61,577 nt of DNA, taken from Spizellomyces punctatus DAOM BR117 (Eukaryota > Chytridiomycota > Chytridiomycetes > Spizellomycetales > Spizellomycetaceae). Position 1 is the stretch's first letter. Each line of letters begins with the position of its first letter. Shown here in pieces: positions 1 through 11,439 of the stretch. Location: positions 517,528 through 579,104 of the forward strand of contig NW_015971552.1 in assembly GCF_000182565.1 (NCBI RefSeq), in the 5' to 3' direction. The position numbers and the translations under genes were made by a program. Below the pieces are notes generated by a model. The model was given only the letters and a program-made list of their open reading frames with translations, was not told where the DNA came from and did not search any database.

Positions 1-868
1 CGTCTGTCAACCCACGATGGCGAGTATTCTCCTCTTCACGGATTTGTTCTTCATGCCGCTGCTGCTTGCTAACCACTTCAGCAATTATTTGTCGAGTGTT
101 TCCTGCATTATAGTTACCGAGGGCACTAATGGATGACTCTAGATCTCTTGAACGTCTATCTGCATCAGCCGCTTGGCGAGAAATATCGTGAAGGCTGACT
201 TGTGAGGACGCCACAGATGAAGACAGTTTGTCCATTTTAGCACTGAGGGATGCCAGGAGGGTTTTGCCCGTCTGAAGTTCGTATTCGAGGTGTGTCCGTA
301 GGCGGCGTTCCTGGGCAAGTTGGGACTCCAAATCAAAAGAAACGGAACCCTTCAAGGGGGTTTGGAAGTCTGGCATAGGAGATACGGACGGTAGAGATGG
401 AGAGATGGCAAGGAGCGAGGTTGATGCGGGGAGATTTGTGGCATGATTTGGAACGGGGAGCGCGGATGCCGACGATTTGTCAATTTGTTGCCGCGCATCT
501 GATAGCGGCATTGTCTCCCTTTCACGTCCAAGCTGCGGGGCATTGCTGATGTTGCCGTCCGAAGGCCGCTTGTTTGAGCAACAAATGTTACCAGTGTTCA
601 AATTTCTTCAGAGTGCAGGGGCTGCATACCGATTTAACATTGCGCACTCCCAACAACTTCTGGTACTCCTCAACCTCATTCTGGCGGTGCTTCAGCTTCC
701 TACAACGTAAGCATTGTTAGCAAGGGTTTTGCAGGTCTTATTCAAGTCCTTTTGACCGCACCGATCCTTAGTTTCCGCTTGTTGAGCTTTCAGAAAATCT
801 TTGAGTTGCCGATCTCTCTCAGCCTTTGAGCGTTCTCTTTCATCGATCGCTGTCCAGCTGAATGACAT
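1..868 (-). CDS. Coiled-coil protein, 3' part cut by window edge
   Basis: The minus strand carries a start codon at 868 (begins MSFSWTAIDERER). A first exon rich in Arg, Lys, Glu and Gln is followed by two short introns, the first running from about 760 to 699. The last visible exon stays open to base 1. It starts with a Ser/Pro-rich stretch (about 560-350), then a heptad-rich segment (LESQLAQERRLRTHLEYEL and onward) that continues to the window edge, so the C-terminus is missing. The charged heptad pattern predicts a long coiled coil, typical of scaffold or cytoskeletal proteins. No catalytic motif is visible and I do not recognise the family. Exon borders are by eye. Confidence 0.6.
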
Positions 869-1216
869 GTTAAAGTACGGACGTATCGGCGAAAGTATGG
901 ACCTCGCAGGATCGTAGAAACATGTTGAAGTGAGTCATGCGCCTAGTGTTTTTCAATGACAATCGGAAAGGCTATTGAACATCCGCTGCTTACGCGAGTC
1001 ATGTGTAAGCAGCTCTTAGCCTCGTGTGTTTATAATTGAAAGTATCCAAATGATACTTTATAGTACATGCACTATATCCTTCATACAGAAAAAGTCACCA
1101 ACCACAATTTAAAGAGTATTATTGAAGAAGTAGAAAATCCTGGTCAGATACCATTCAGTCAATCATAGACATACATTATATTGCTTCTGTAATGTCCCGT
1201 TCTTACATATGCCCCA
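869..1216. other. Intergenic, 348 bp
   Basis: AT-rich spacer between the coiled-coil gene start and the phosphatase stop. I see no ORF, RNA gene or repeat in it. It should hold the promoter of the upstream minus-strand gene and the 3' UTR of the phosphatase. Confidence 0.5.
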
Positions 1217-2880
1217 TCATAAGAAATATGGCGTTGTCTGTCTAGGTGGTACCACTCGTTCCGTGTCCGGTACTGCGTTGAAGATTTTGAAGGAACTTTC
1301 ATTGATCTCTAAACTCTCGTCAATCGACATGATCGAGGCAACGTTGCCGCAACGGTAACAGTAGTTTGGTGCGGACCATACGGTAACAAGATTTTCATCT
1401 TGGAACATGTACTTATACCCCTCTTGTACCAATTGGTGTGCTCGTGCAATAAGGATAAGGTTATTTACATGATTGAACTTCAACACACAAGAATTGTCAG
1501 TTATGAGCTTTCCGAGCATCACCATCGTCAGTTCACTCACCTCAGACGTAACTTTGCTCCCGAATAGCCATCCAGCCCCTCGCGGACTCACCGCCCATGT
1601 GTCGATGTCCTCTGGATCTGACCACATCAGATCTAAAGAAATAGATGTAAACTTCCAAGACTTTGCCACGGATGAGCGTTCAGAAACATACCACAGAAGG
1701 CGCCCTCATGCGGAATCTCTTGGCATCGCTGTATCGTTCGGATCTGGTCCAGTGTCCGCACATCAGGAGAAAGGCCACCATGCACACATAACACCCGCCC
1801 GTCGACAATCTACGATTGGTGTCAAATGGATATTTTGGTGGTAATTCTTGATTCTCCTCTTTTTGCACATACCGCTGCTAGTGTCAGATAATCGAATACA
1901 GAACAGCAGTATTTCCACACGTTTGCGTTCCCATATTTGGTCTGACATTCATCTATGTGACATGGATAAATTTTACAGGACGGTCGCTGAAAAAGTCGAG
2001 GCTATCATTACGCACCGTAAAATCCGTACACCTGTGTAATTTGTCGGCTCTCGTGATTGCCCCTCAATAGGGTGATCTTATCTGGGTACCTGGAACAGAA
2101 AAGATTCTTGAGCTCCGAGGTTCTGGATATGGTAGACAAACTTAGGCTGCGCATTGCTTACCTGGCCTTCAGTGCCAGTAATAGTGTGAACGTTTCCAAG
2201 CTGTAATACCCCCGATCCACAAAATCCCCCTAAGTAACAGGACCAGAAATGAGCTTTGCGTGTCCAGATATGCTGAATAGAACGGGTTTCCCACCGACCA
2301 TGAAAATGTAGCTCGTATTAGGTATCTCCCCTCCCACTTTAAATAACTCCAGTAGATCGTAGAATTGACCATGAATGTCGCCACAAACCGTAACTGGTGA
2401 ATGTACGGGCTGAATATTTGATTCCTCCATCAAGAGCTCCTTAACCTACGAAATTACAAAGAGTGCTGGTCAACAAAATGATCTTCGATTGGCATTCATC
2501 CACCAGTTGACATTGTCAGCACAAGCACCGTGTGAAATGCGCCAAAGACCATGCCGGACGGGACTTCTTTCAAAGCACGATTGTGCCCACAATAATGCAC
2601 TCCAATCATCACAGCGCCATGTAAAATTTCTGCTGCCGTGGTTCCCTCCAAAGTTGGCACGAGACATTGGGCCCCTTCTCCACCGCGTCAACAATATATC
2701 AAAGTCCCTGACATACCCACCATGTCACAGAGTTTTTTTATGTCAGGTTCAGGAAGATACTGACATTTCTTCACTGTTTCGAGCCATTCATCCGGACCTG
2801 CGTAACAGCGAAGAATCTCGACGTAAGTTCGCCGTTGGCAGGAAAGGCCTAGGTTACGCCAAGCGAGTACTACCAGACAT
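1217..2880 (-). CDS. Serine/threonine protein phosphatase 6 catalytic subunit (PP6/Sit4 type)
   Basis: This is a PPP-family phosphatase catalytic subunit that dephosphorylates Ser/Thr residues and acts with SAPS-type regulatory subunits in cell-cycle and TOR signalling (family knowledge). The metal-site blocks appear in order across the exons: [10 protein letters not shown] (about 2375), the [14 protein letters not shown] region, [15 protein letters not shown] (about 2050), the HGGLSPD block, [20 protein letters not shown] (about 1600) and [12 protein letters not shown]. It ends in TPYFL, the conserved methylatable tail of PP2A/4/6. The PEDIDTW and RGAGWLFG wording favours PP6/Sit4 over PP2A. 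The start lies at 2878-2880, where a 7-nt first exon (ATG TCT G) splices to a PDEW exon, giving a N-terminus [14 protein letters not shown] 66-nt intron near 1540-1475 is in frame and lacks stops, so naive ORF calling retains it. Confidence 0.93.
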
Positions 2881-3202
2881 GGTTGCAGTTCAGATGTTGT
2901 AATTGTCGTTGTGAAAGGTGAAATTCGGGATACTCTTCCACACTGGGAGGCGACGGCTAGGTAATGTGCGAAAGACGTTGATTACACGGCAGGATCTTGT
3001 ACGGTTGTTGTTATCGCTGGTCTTGCCGGCACGTCAGGGTATAGCGCGCAAAGCCACACTATGGCTGATTGTGGTGGCATAAGGTGTCGTCATGCCAACA
3101 AAATCTGCTTAGGTAAGGAGCAAGTTAGAGGCAGGTCTGTTTCAGCAGTTTCCTTTCCTTGTTGGCATCTATTCTTTCGCTAAGAAATTGGGACGGTCCA
3201 TC
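2881..3202. promoter_or_regulatory. Divergent intergenic region, 322 bp
   Basis: This spacer separates the phosphatase start (-) from a small unknown gene (+) and so must contain both promoters. I see no clear TATA box and no repeat. Confidence 0.35.
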
Positions 3203-3913
3203 ATGGCAGGGATGGTCAGCTCTGGCTTGATGGATAGCTCACAAGGCAATGAACGATTGGCGTGTAAGAGAGTACGCTCGGAGTATTCCACTCAAGCCGA
3301 ACCCGACATTGAGTTAAGGTCGTTATGGACTCCTCCACCCTCACCAATTGCTACGGTTGCCACCATTTGTCCCATTGCGCACAAAATGTGGTTCACAACA
3401 CCAACAGAAGATCTTAATCGCAAGAGAAGTTTAGATGGTGAATCTACGCAACCACTACCTGCCCCTTCAACTGTAGATCTCATGGATGTGGATCTACAAC
3501 CCCGTCCAGCACTTTCCATCCTTACGCAGTGCTTCAACCACGTACGCACCACGACATCTTCTCCCACTCTGCTTACCCTTCTCGATGACCTCCTCCGCCC
3601 GTCCCTTGCATCCTGGCGTGCGCATTTTAACCTTCTCTTCTTAACGGAAATAAGGCATGCCCATCCGGAACCCAGCAATGTCACAACAACCGGTATATTT
3701 CATTTAGTTCATTATCTCGAAGATATGAAAACACTGCAAGCTACCTGGCAAGCTGCGGCGGGACATTGGGCCTGGCTCAGTGGTGCAATTACAGTTGGAA
3801 GAACATGCGGCAGCTGGACGCTCTATCATAAGGTGATACAACAGCTTGTAGTTTACTGGCTGGAACAAGAAGGCATGGTCCATGCTGTGAATGAGTATCG
3901 AGCTCTGACGTGA
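3203..3913 (+). CDS. Hypothetical protein, 236 aa
   Basis: This is a single-exon ORF from the first ATG (MAGMVSSGLMDSSQ). The N-terminal half is Ser/Pro-rich, with basic patches (CKRVRS, NRKRS) and a short acidic motif (VDLMDVDLQ). The second half (after about residue 105) is leucine- and tryptophan-rich and looks helical (LLTLLDDLLRPSLASWRAHF and so on). There is no signal peptide and no membrane segment. I do not recognise a family. The amino-acid composition of the second half looks like a folded domain, which supports real coding. It is divergent from the phosphatase gene. Confidence 0.6.
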   Translation: MAGMVSSGLMDSSQGNERLACKRVRSEYSTQAEPDIELRSLWTPPPSPIATVATICPIAHKMWFTTPTEDLNRKRSLDGESTQPLPAPSTVDLMDVDLQPRPALSILTQCFNHVRTTTSSPTLLTLLDDLLRPSLASWRAHFNLLFLTEIRHAHPEPSNVTTTGIFHLVHYLEDMKTLQATWQAAAGHWAWLSGAITVGRTCGSWTLYHKVIQQLVVYWLEQEGMVHAVNEYRALT

Positions 3914-4141
3914 GCTTGCATCAAGCATCTAGCAGTGTGGCGAAATCGAGGGTGAAGGTTAGAGCCGGATAGGGATGCCAACGTATTTGATTTAGACCAT
4001 AGGTGCAACGACCTCCGTTGCAGTATAGCTCCCTGATTTGATTCTATCCTTATGTATATATGGTATATAGCATGATCTATCATTAATATCGCATGATAAA
4101 TTCAGGCGGGCATGGTAAGGATCTGAAATTTGCATTCGTCC

Positions 4142-5457
4142 TCATTTGCGGGGATCCCAGGTGGGGTTGACCCTCAACTTCACACGGTCGTTGTTGGCAA
4201 TGTCAGAAAAGTCCACGTACTTGAAAGTCGTTTCGGCGGCTTGGCTACCATCTGGATTCGTTTTATGGTCATCATGAACTACCAGCAGTCCCTGTGGGAA
4301 TTTGGTTCCCAAGCCGGTGGAGACGACAGCAAGGCCGTCAGTCTCAGTCACTTCGTCGATATTGTTACCCGCCTTAACAGTGAAGGAAAAAAGATACTTG
4401 TGGGGGGCTTTCCTCTCATAAACGTTGTATGCGCTGATGCCTTGGACGGAGACGAAGATATATCCCTCGTCCTGCGGAGTCGAATTGCGTGTCAAAATGG
4501 TGTGCAGCTTCAGTCATTGCTGTGAAACCAACCTTTTCTTTGCCATAAAATAGTGATACACCTTCAACATCTGGAACCAGATGCCCTCCATTTGCAGTGT
4601 CAACGGAATCAACCAAGGTTCCCTTGGTACTTCCGTTAGGTTCAGCATCATACTTCCACAGTCCTTTGTCCTCCTCGCCGACGAACAACCATCCATTATC
4701 CTTGTCAGCCACACACCCCTCAACCTGGCCTCCATTGCCCGCTTTCCAACGACGAACCAGTTTAGATGTGAGGCTGCGGCCCTTCGCGAAAATCTCATAT
4801 TGGAGGTACTCGGAAGTTTTCGAGTTGATGAAGACTACGACAACACGTTGGTATTAGGTTATGACTTCTTGACGGGGGTGTCCAACTCTCGTGACATACC
4901 ATACTGCTTGCCACTTTTTGGACTCTTGTACTCGCAACTTCCATATACCTTAAACCCGTCTGGCGTTGGTTGCGTTCCACCTCGAATCTCCTCAAGCCGC
5001 CCCTTCTCGTTAATCTTCCACATACAGATGGTGTCATCGGTTCGGCAGGCCGCGATAGCAATGTCAATTTTCTCAGAATCAAATTCTAGGTCATAGATTA
5101 CATCAACGTTGTCGGGCCTGCCAGCTGAGACGAATTGCAGTGGCTATACATAGGAAGAAGATATCAAAGGATCATCCAATTAGAAAACTAATCACTAGGA
5201 TGCAGCGTGCACACCTTGCCGTCCAAATCAAAGACATGCAGACCTCCATCTGCCTTCTCTTTGGAGGTTGTAATCACGACGGACTTGGCCGTGTCTTTTT
5301 TGTGAATCCAAATGGCGGGATCGTCACCGTCAATCCCAGCAGGTCCTGTCTCAGCCTTGGGAACAATTTCATATGGAGTTTGCGGAGCCGCCAAAGGAGC
5401 AGCGCGCGCTCCACATATGAGAGGAAGAAGAATCAGAAGGTTGGTCAACTTGGTCAT
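4142..5457 (-). CDS. Secreted beta-propeller phytase (3-phytase, BPP family)
   Basis: This enzyme releases phosphate from phytate in a calcium-dependent way and is expected outside the cell. The N-terminus ([19 protein letters not shown]) is a signal peptide followed by a short pro-like stretch. Blade motifs of Bacillus-type phytases follow in order: [13 protein letters not shown] with a VVITTSKE strand, [25 protein letters not shown], then a [26 protein letters not shown] block (about 4700-4620), [29 protein letters not shown], and the [22 protein letters not shown] block. Acidic metal/phosphate residues (DDPA, EE near GLWKY, TDG) are present. At least three short introns separate these parts. 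The product is about 380-400 aa, near the usual size. BPPs are best known from bacteria, so transfer is possible, but the introns show it is settled in this genome. Confidence 0.9.
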
Positions 5458-6124
5458 GATTGCAGTATGAGGACTTTTGGCGAGACAGATGAGGTTGACA
5501 ATGCAGATATTTAAAGAAGAAACGGAGGAGGGCTTTGGAACTGCGCTTAACCTAATGCACGTGTTAGAAACCCACGTAATGGGGGGGAAGCTTTTTGTTT
5601 TTTTCTTGATCACAGCCGTCTGTGCCAATAAAGGACGACGATCTCAGCACGACATCCTACGATGTTGTTGGCGATCACAACATTCTGTTCAAAATCGACA
5701 GCGAGGATCTCATATGCACGTGGGTCTTGCCTTTGTAAGTAACTTGTAAGTTTAATTCACTGTTATCCACGTGCATTGCAAGTCAAACTCTATAAAACGT
5801 AAATTGGGGGAGTCTGCGCAGGAAATACCCGAAGGGACAACCCCCGACTTGCCCGCAAGGTCTGTCAAGGTGTCTACCGTAAGTTTTATGCTCATCCTCC
5901 AAGGGATTCTGGCATCCATATAAACATGTTATATATTTAGTAGCATGAATGATCAAAACAAACTAAGGTTGTTCTAATTTTGGTGGATACTATGTGAGGG
6001 ATGTGATCTGAATCCCTAGTGGAGAACAGATGGAATTCTCAATAAGAAAAAGCATATTTTCCCTTGGGTCCCCTGTCTGTCTCAAACTGCACACTTGACC
6101 GATCATCGAACGCCGTTGCCCAAC
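5458..6124. promoter_or_regulatory. Divergent intergenic region between phytase and 7TM receptor, 667 bp
   Basis: AT-rich spacer with homopolymer runs (G8 at about 5579 and T-runs) and no convincing ORF. It contains the promoters of the minus-strand phytase and the plus-strand receptor. A CACGTG/CACGTGGG-type E-box core occurs near 5716 and again near 5768. Its use is unknown. Confidence 0.4.
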
Positions 6125-7693
6125 ATGGTGTGGACATTTCCAGAGGTCGATATCGATCCTGCCGACTTCCCGGTTCCTTTTACCATTGAGTCCCAAGTGA
6201 TGGTGGCAGTTGTAATTATCTCAAGTTTTTGCAGCAAAAGCACTCTGAAGCCCGCAACGCTAATCTTTCACTTTGTTCCTAAGGTCTGCATACCCTTGAT
6301 CATATCCTTTTCTATAAATGGGCTACTGCTCTATGTCTTTGCACGAGAGAAGCCGCTATGGACTTCGAGCAATATGTTGCTAATGAGCATGAGTTTAGCT
6401 GACTTTTTGCATTCTTTGTAAGTGTAGATTTGATGCGGAAGTCACTATTCTTCGTTTTGCTAACCCTATACTCTGCTCAACAGCACCTCCGTTCCAGTGC
6501 TCCTCTGGAATCTTGCAGAAAATGCATATGTGTCGCCTGTAGCGTGCAAATGGCAAGGGGCTTTGGCTTTATTCACCGGATCCGCACAGCTTATAACTAT
6601 GAGCACCATCGCTATAGAGAGATACTTTGCGATTGTAAAGGTGGGATGGAACTTTGAATTTCAACGGTATTGACAACATGGCTCACCGTTTAACTCGCTC
6701 AGCAAAGCCCCATGCCCACTCGAAACGTTCTTGCAATGGCCTCCGTCCCATGGTTCACGGCATTTGGAATCGCTGGCTTTCCTTTCCTTCTTGGCACCCT
6801 TTGTCGCCGCCCCACCAATGTTACTTGTGCAGCTGCCTGGTGGACTCGCGAAACCCGAGGTGTTATTTTCACCATCACCTGTTTCGCAATCCTCTCCACT
6901 TCTATGAGTCTGACAGTCCTGCTGTATTATAAAACGTGGTTGGTTGTGCGAAACCAAACTAGGGAGCTCCAAGATCTGATGAAGAGCCGAATTACTGCAA
7001 CTACCGTCGCAACAGCGAGCACTGCAAACGCTGGCCAGTCCATAATCCAAACTCGCGCGATGTCGACGCAGGAGTTGCCTCCTGAGCGAAGCCGGCTGCG
7101 TCGACTTGTAGATACTTGTTTGGAAGTGGTTCTCTTCGTGATGAAGGGGGCGAATGCGGACCAGGACGAACATGAAGTGTCAGGACAAGGAACTGGTTCC
7201 CGGGGAAAGGCGCCGCGCCAACATACCACCCAAAGAAGACAGGTGTTAGAAAAGATAGTGTTCAACCGATCATTGCGGATCGTTGCAGTATTTTTCTTGG
7301 GATGGGCACTGTATAACGTCATGTTCGTGCTTGGTGAGTGATCTTGATGTTAACGAGATCCTGGTGTATCAATTAATGTTCTTTACCACAGAGCTAATTA
7401 TGGGCAGACCCGTTCCACTTGTTATGGACTACCTGGCTCACGCCTTGGTATGCATTTCTGGAATATGCAACATGCTGATCATGGTAACCGACAACAACCG
7501 CTTTAACGAGGCGTTTCGGCGGCATTTGGGCGTGGGCAAGTTTCGACTTGAACGGAACATGGCCAGCGGAAGCCGGGATACCTTCGAAAGCCCGTCGCTA
7601 GAGAAGGTCAACGGCAAAGTTCAATCACCAGCGATACTTGTTGCGGGCCCAGGATCTATTGACTGGAAGATTGACGAAGTGGACGGAGCATAG
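6125..7693 (+). CDS. Seven-transmembrane G-protein-coupled receptor (rhodopsin-like), 460 aa
   Basis: Plasma-membrane receptor with ligand unknown. The exon model 6125-6417, 6484-6640, 6703-7333, 7392-7693 stays in frame throughout. Predicted helices: around MVAVVIISSF, CIPLIISFSINGLLLYV, NMLLMSMSLADFLHS (TM2-like, LAD motif), a CKWQGALALFTG TM3 ending IERYFAIVK (E/DRY-type motif), VLAMASVPWFTAFG (TM4), GVIFTITCFAILSTSMSLTV (TM5), IVAVFFLGWALYNVMFVL (TM6) and MDYLAHALVCISGICNMLI (TM7). A basic third loop of about 100 residues (RSRLRRLVD and similar) precedes TM6. TM7 lacks a NPxxY motif, so the exact subfamily is uncertain: rhodopsin-like or a cAMP-receptor-like branch. The start is the first ATG preceding the hydrophobic region. 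Confidence 0.8.
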
Positions 7694-8197
7694 ATATCTG
7701 TAGATAGTGGCGTACCCAGTCTTTTTAAGCACGGGAACAAATTGACAATGATATTAACCCGGCGTGTCGAGTGACATATGTGTCGGACATTGGTCCAATT
7801 GCATCTGCCATCTGGCGAAGAAACTTAACATAACGTTTCCTGTAGAGTGGCATACACAACATTTTTGAGCACTCGGAAATTTTGTGAAAATGTTAACCTT
7901 GCATTTCTAGTGACGCTCCATATCTAACATTGGTACTATTATATTGGGCGAAGACGAGCTAGCATAACGTGCCTCATCCAATTAGATTTATACACCGGCT
8001 ATCTTCACGTCCACATCATCTGGAGCACATGTCAAAGGTTAGGGACTCATATTCATAGCGCCAGGTTAAGCGATGCAGATAGATCCATCTCAGCGCACAG
8101 AATTCCCATCATGGAGATCAGAGTAATTCTAGAGCTTGATTTCTTGCAATATCATCATCGATGGACATTCCTCCTTGTACGCCGCGCACCTACCAAG
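7694..8197. other. Intergenic between convergent genes, 504 bp
   Basis: The region separates the 3' end of the 7TM gene (+) from the 3' end of the acetolactate synthase regulatory gene (-). Weak ORFs here look spurious. I see no repeats. Confidence 0.4.
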
Positions 8198-9270
8198 TTA
8201 TCCCGGTGGAAGCATGGTAGCGTCAACCTTCCCACTGTCATCTTCTACTTCAAGACTAGCTTCGTCTTCGAAGACACCATCCACAGGACTACGAGGCATG
8301 GCCATAGCACCTGAGAATCGAGGAACAAATAGATGAGAATGAATGTTGGTAACATTTTCTCGAGCTGTGGCGCAAGAAAGATATCTACTTACCCGACCGC
8401 GCAGCTTCAACTATGCCGTATGGCTTGAGAAGCTTCAAAAAAGCATCTACTCGGTCGGGTTTTGCACTGAGCTCAAGGATAACCCCATCGAGACTAACAT
8501 CCACCACACGGGCCCCAAACAGACGGGCCAGCTCGGTGATCGCCTGTCGCTGCAAAGCGGTTCCTAGCAAAGGGGAGAAAGACGTCCGACTCTAAAGAGC
8601 CCGTTATATTAGCGTAAAGCAGATGATAATAAAGACCACCTAGCGGAAACTATACCTCGGGCTCCTCAACCTCCTGTCCCTCAATCTCATGCTCTACGAA
8701 CTCACTCAAATGCTCATGCGGCACAGTGGAAACCTTTGCCAAAAGCAGTTCCCTTTCAACAATTCTGCCATGGGTATAGTCCAAAACGGCCCACACCGGC
8801 ACCATGTCCTCCAGCTGTTTCTTCGCCTGCTCAATCACAACTTTCTGCCCATTCAGAACAATGGTCATACGTGACAAATCGGGTACCTCGGTCTTGGCAA
8901 CCACCAACGATTCAATGTTGAAACCCCTTCCAGCGAGGATTCCCGATACATGTGAGAGAACACCAGGTTCATTGGAAACAAGGCAGTTTAGGACATGTCG
9001 AGTAACGGGCGCGGGGGTAGCGTTTGGTGTGTTGTAGAGGATATTATTCACAGCTTCTTCCGGAGACGGAGGAAATGGTGTACGGTCAAGAAACGCCGGC
9101 TTCTTGCGTCGTCTTCGGATGCGGTTACTAGCGTCGGTAAGGTGGGTTGATGTAGACTGAAAGCGGATAGAATAGCACGCCCGAGCCAAGGCAACGTCAG
9201 TAGAAGAACAAGCCTTGAAGGCGAGTCCAGTAAACAGCCCCCTGGACAGTGCACGATTTATTGGCAACAT
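8198..9270 (-). CDS. ILV6: Acetolactate synthase (AHAS) regulatory small subunit, mitochondrial
   Basis: This is the regulatory subunit of acetohydroxyacid synthase, which mediates feedback inhibition by branched-chain amino acids in valine/leucine/isoleucine synthesis. The first residues (MLPINRALSRGLFTGLAFK) are basic and hydroxylated, as in a mitochondrial presequence. The ACT domain begins at about residue 95: RHVLNCLVSNEPGVLSHVSG, then ILAGRGFNIESLVVAKTE, DLSRMTIVLNG, QAKKQLEDMVPVWAVLDYT. After an intron near 8656-8590 the second conserved block follows (ITELARLFGARVVDVSLDG, KPDRVDAFLKLLKPYGI). A further intron leads to a short acidic C-terminal exon ending at 8198. Length and order match fungal Ilv6. 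Confidence 0.93.
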
Positions 9271-9637
9271 GGCTCTGATTCCGTGCAGGACTCTAATGGG
9301 GAACGAACCTCAAAAGCTCATCAGTTGGTGATCTTGAAGATTCGCATCACGTGATTATGGAAGATCTCGATTGTTTCTATAGAAACACCAACATCATCCA
9401 GTGACTTGCCCATCTGGACAATCAGCGGGTACTGACTCATTTCCATGAAGTGTGCGCTACCAAACCACCCTGCAAATTCGTTGATTTCGCGAGCAAAGAT
9501 TGACTACTGAATCATACGGGCAATCAATATAGCAAAATATTCGAAACTGCAAAACACATGGTATTCAAGATGGTTCAATTGGCTGGGAAAACCCCGTAAT
9601 ATTGCATGTTATTTTACAAATCCGCCGACATACGCCT
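9271..9637. other. Intergenic, 367 bp
   Basis: Spacer between two minus-strand genes. It holds the promoter of the acetolactate regulatory subunit and the 3' UTR of L5. No other feature is seen. Confidence 0.4.
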
Positions 9638-11102
9638 CTATTCGTCAGCCTCCTCACCCAACTTGCGCAAGAAAGCCTCTTTCTTCTGCTTAACACGGTC
9701 TTTGCGCTGCTTAAGGCCTAGACGCTGCTTCTTGAACCGCTTGAGCTTGTTCTTCTGCTCCTCAGTGAGAGGTGTGCGCTCCTTCTTCTCTGCCAAGGGG
9801 TTCTCGCGGATGGCTTTGTGTGCCTCGGTGTACAAGTCCTCGAGATCATCGGGTTCAACTTCGTCCTCAATGTAAGAGGCAAATTGACGTTTGTACGCCT
9901 CCTCATCTTCTTCCTGCAGGTATTCCATATAGTCCGCAACGTGGCGACCAAAGATGTACCCACGGAGAAGCTCTGCATCGATCTCCTTGCCATCCCATCC
10001 AGGGAAACGGCTCTCACTGTGGGGAACACGAAGACCTCCATCAGCGGCACCCTTCAACGCACCGAAGATACGGTGACCTGTGGTAGTGCGGCGGAGACCA
10101 GTGTCGAGGTAGGCGGTGAAAGGACGAGGACCGTCGTCCAAGGGTTCTACCTCGTACTTTTCTCCATCAGGCTCAGTCTGACCTTCGTATTTGCTGTCAA
10201 GTCCGAGCTTCGCAAGGACACGTCGGGCAAGAAGGAGACCAGTGGCGTAAGCTGCGACATAGAATTGAATAAGTTTCCATCTGTCAGGAGATTTGTCCGT
10301 GACAAATTGCTTTGTGATTCCTACCGGCAGCCCAGTTCGTCAGACCGTGCTTGATACCATACCGTGGCAGCTCGTGGGCGTAAGCGGCGGCAAGAACAAC
10401 ATCACCCTGGAGCTTGGCGTACACAATTTGTGTGATAATATCCTTGTTGGTGATACGGACAACCAATCGGTACTTGGGCGAGTTGTACTTGTTCTTGGCT
10501 TGGGTCACCAAACGCTTCCGGGCATAGTAGTCAGTCTTGCCCTCTATACAAATTGCGTCAGTTCAACATGAACATTTATTGAGACTTCAGACCCTGATTC
10601 GACGTAGAGAGTCTCGTGGTTCAGATAGGAGCGAAAGAAAAATGAATCCACACGATAGTTTCTCGGTTGAACTATGTAATCATCATGTGCACGAAACTCT
10701 CTCACGTCGAACTCGGGCCTGTAGGCAGCAAAACAAGGACAGTGCAATGCACCTACTCACCGCGCCTACGCCTGTACTTGGTCTGGTACCGCTTGTAGTA
10801 CGCCTTGTTCTTAACGAGCTTGACGAAAGGCTAGAGAAACACCAAACAAAGGACTGTATAAGTGACTGTCGACAGAGAATTGTATCTTGATCGCCCTCCA
10901 ATTTGCAAATCTGCTATATACGAGTGTCTTCATCTTGCTTCACATCGTCATGGGTCCACGTAATTCAGGGCGACAATGTGATCCACTTTCGTCTCGCACA
11001 TCCATCCATCCATCATCCTCCATCAATCCATCCCGAACAGTTTCCATTCCATACGATCCAAACATCTCAGCTCCTCCCATCATCCTCCCTCTAACTCACC
11101 AT
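9638..11102 (-). CDS. RPL5: 60S ribosomal protein L5 (uL18)
   Basis: This large-subunit protein binds 5S rRNA. The model is exons 11102-11100 (ATG only), 10830-10761, 10543-10325 and 10251-9638, 301 aa, in frame across all junctions. Family signatures: [56 protein letters not shown], the [11 protein letters not shown] and [13 protein letters not shown] blocks, [20 protein letters not shown], and a basic tail ([17 protein letters not shown]). The usual length of about 297 aa matches. The first intron (10831-11099) separates the start codon from the rest. It contains a TCCATCCATCCATC run. The gene is divergent from L14. Confidence 0.96.
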
Positions 11103-11439
11103 CGTGGTTGAATCCTCGCCTGGAGAAAGACACAGAGGATGATCAATGCGGAGAAGGAAGATAGCTCTGAGGCCGAGAGAGTTGCTTTGTTGAACTTGCT
11201 CCTGGTCACGTGGACATTTCTCCATATATGGCTATATGCGGACAACATCATTGGCTGAAATCTCGTTATTTCTCGTCAGCGTCCTTCCAGTGGGAGGCTT
11301 AGTAGAAGACGAGGGCATTGGAGAGGCTGGCAAGTCGAAAGTCTGATTCTTCCTTTCCATCCATCCATCGGTGAAACATCCGAAAGCTTTTACAGCCTTT
11401 TGGGTCCATCGTAACTTTTCCGTCCATCAGATAATAAAG
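11103..11439. promoter_or_regulatory. Shared bidirectional promoter of two ribosomal protein genes
   Basis: These 337 bp lie between the start codons of RPL5 (-) and RPL14 (+). A TTTCCATCCATCCATCGG run sits at about 11354-11370, some 80 bp before the L14 ATG. Similar TCCA/TGGA tetranucleotide runs occur in the first introns of both genes (about 10999-11018 and 11494-11518). The symmetry suggests a shared control element for coordinated expression (inference). Confidence 0.55.

Noticed and set aside
10981-11371. Microsatellite (TCCA)n as a repeat-derived element
   Set aside because: Only 3-4 units per site, placed in introns and the promoter of ribosomal protein genes. More likely a regulatory or simple sequence.
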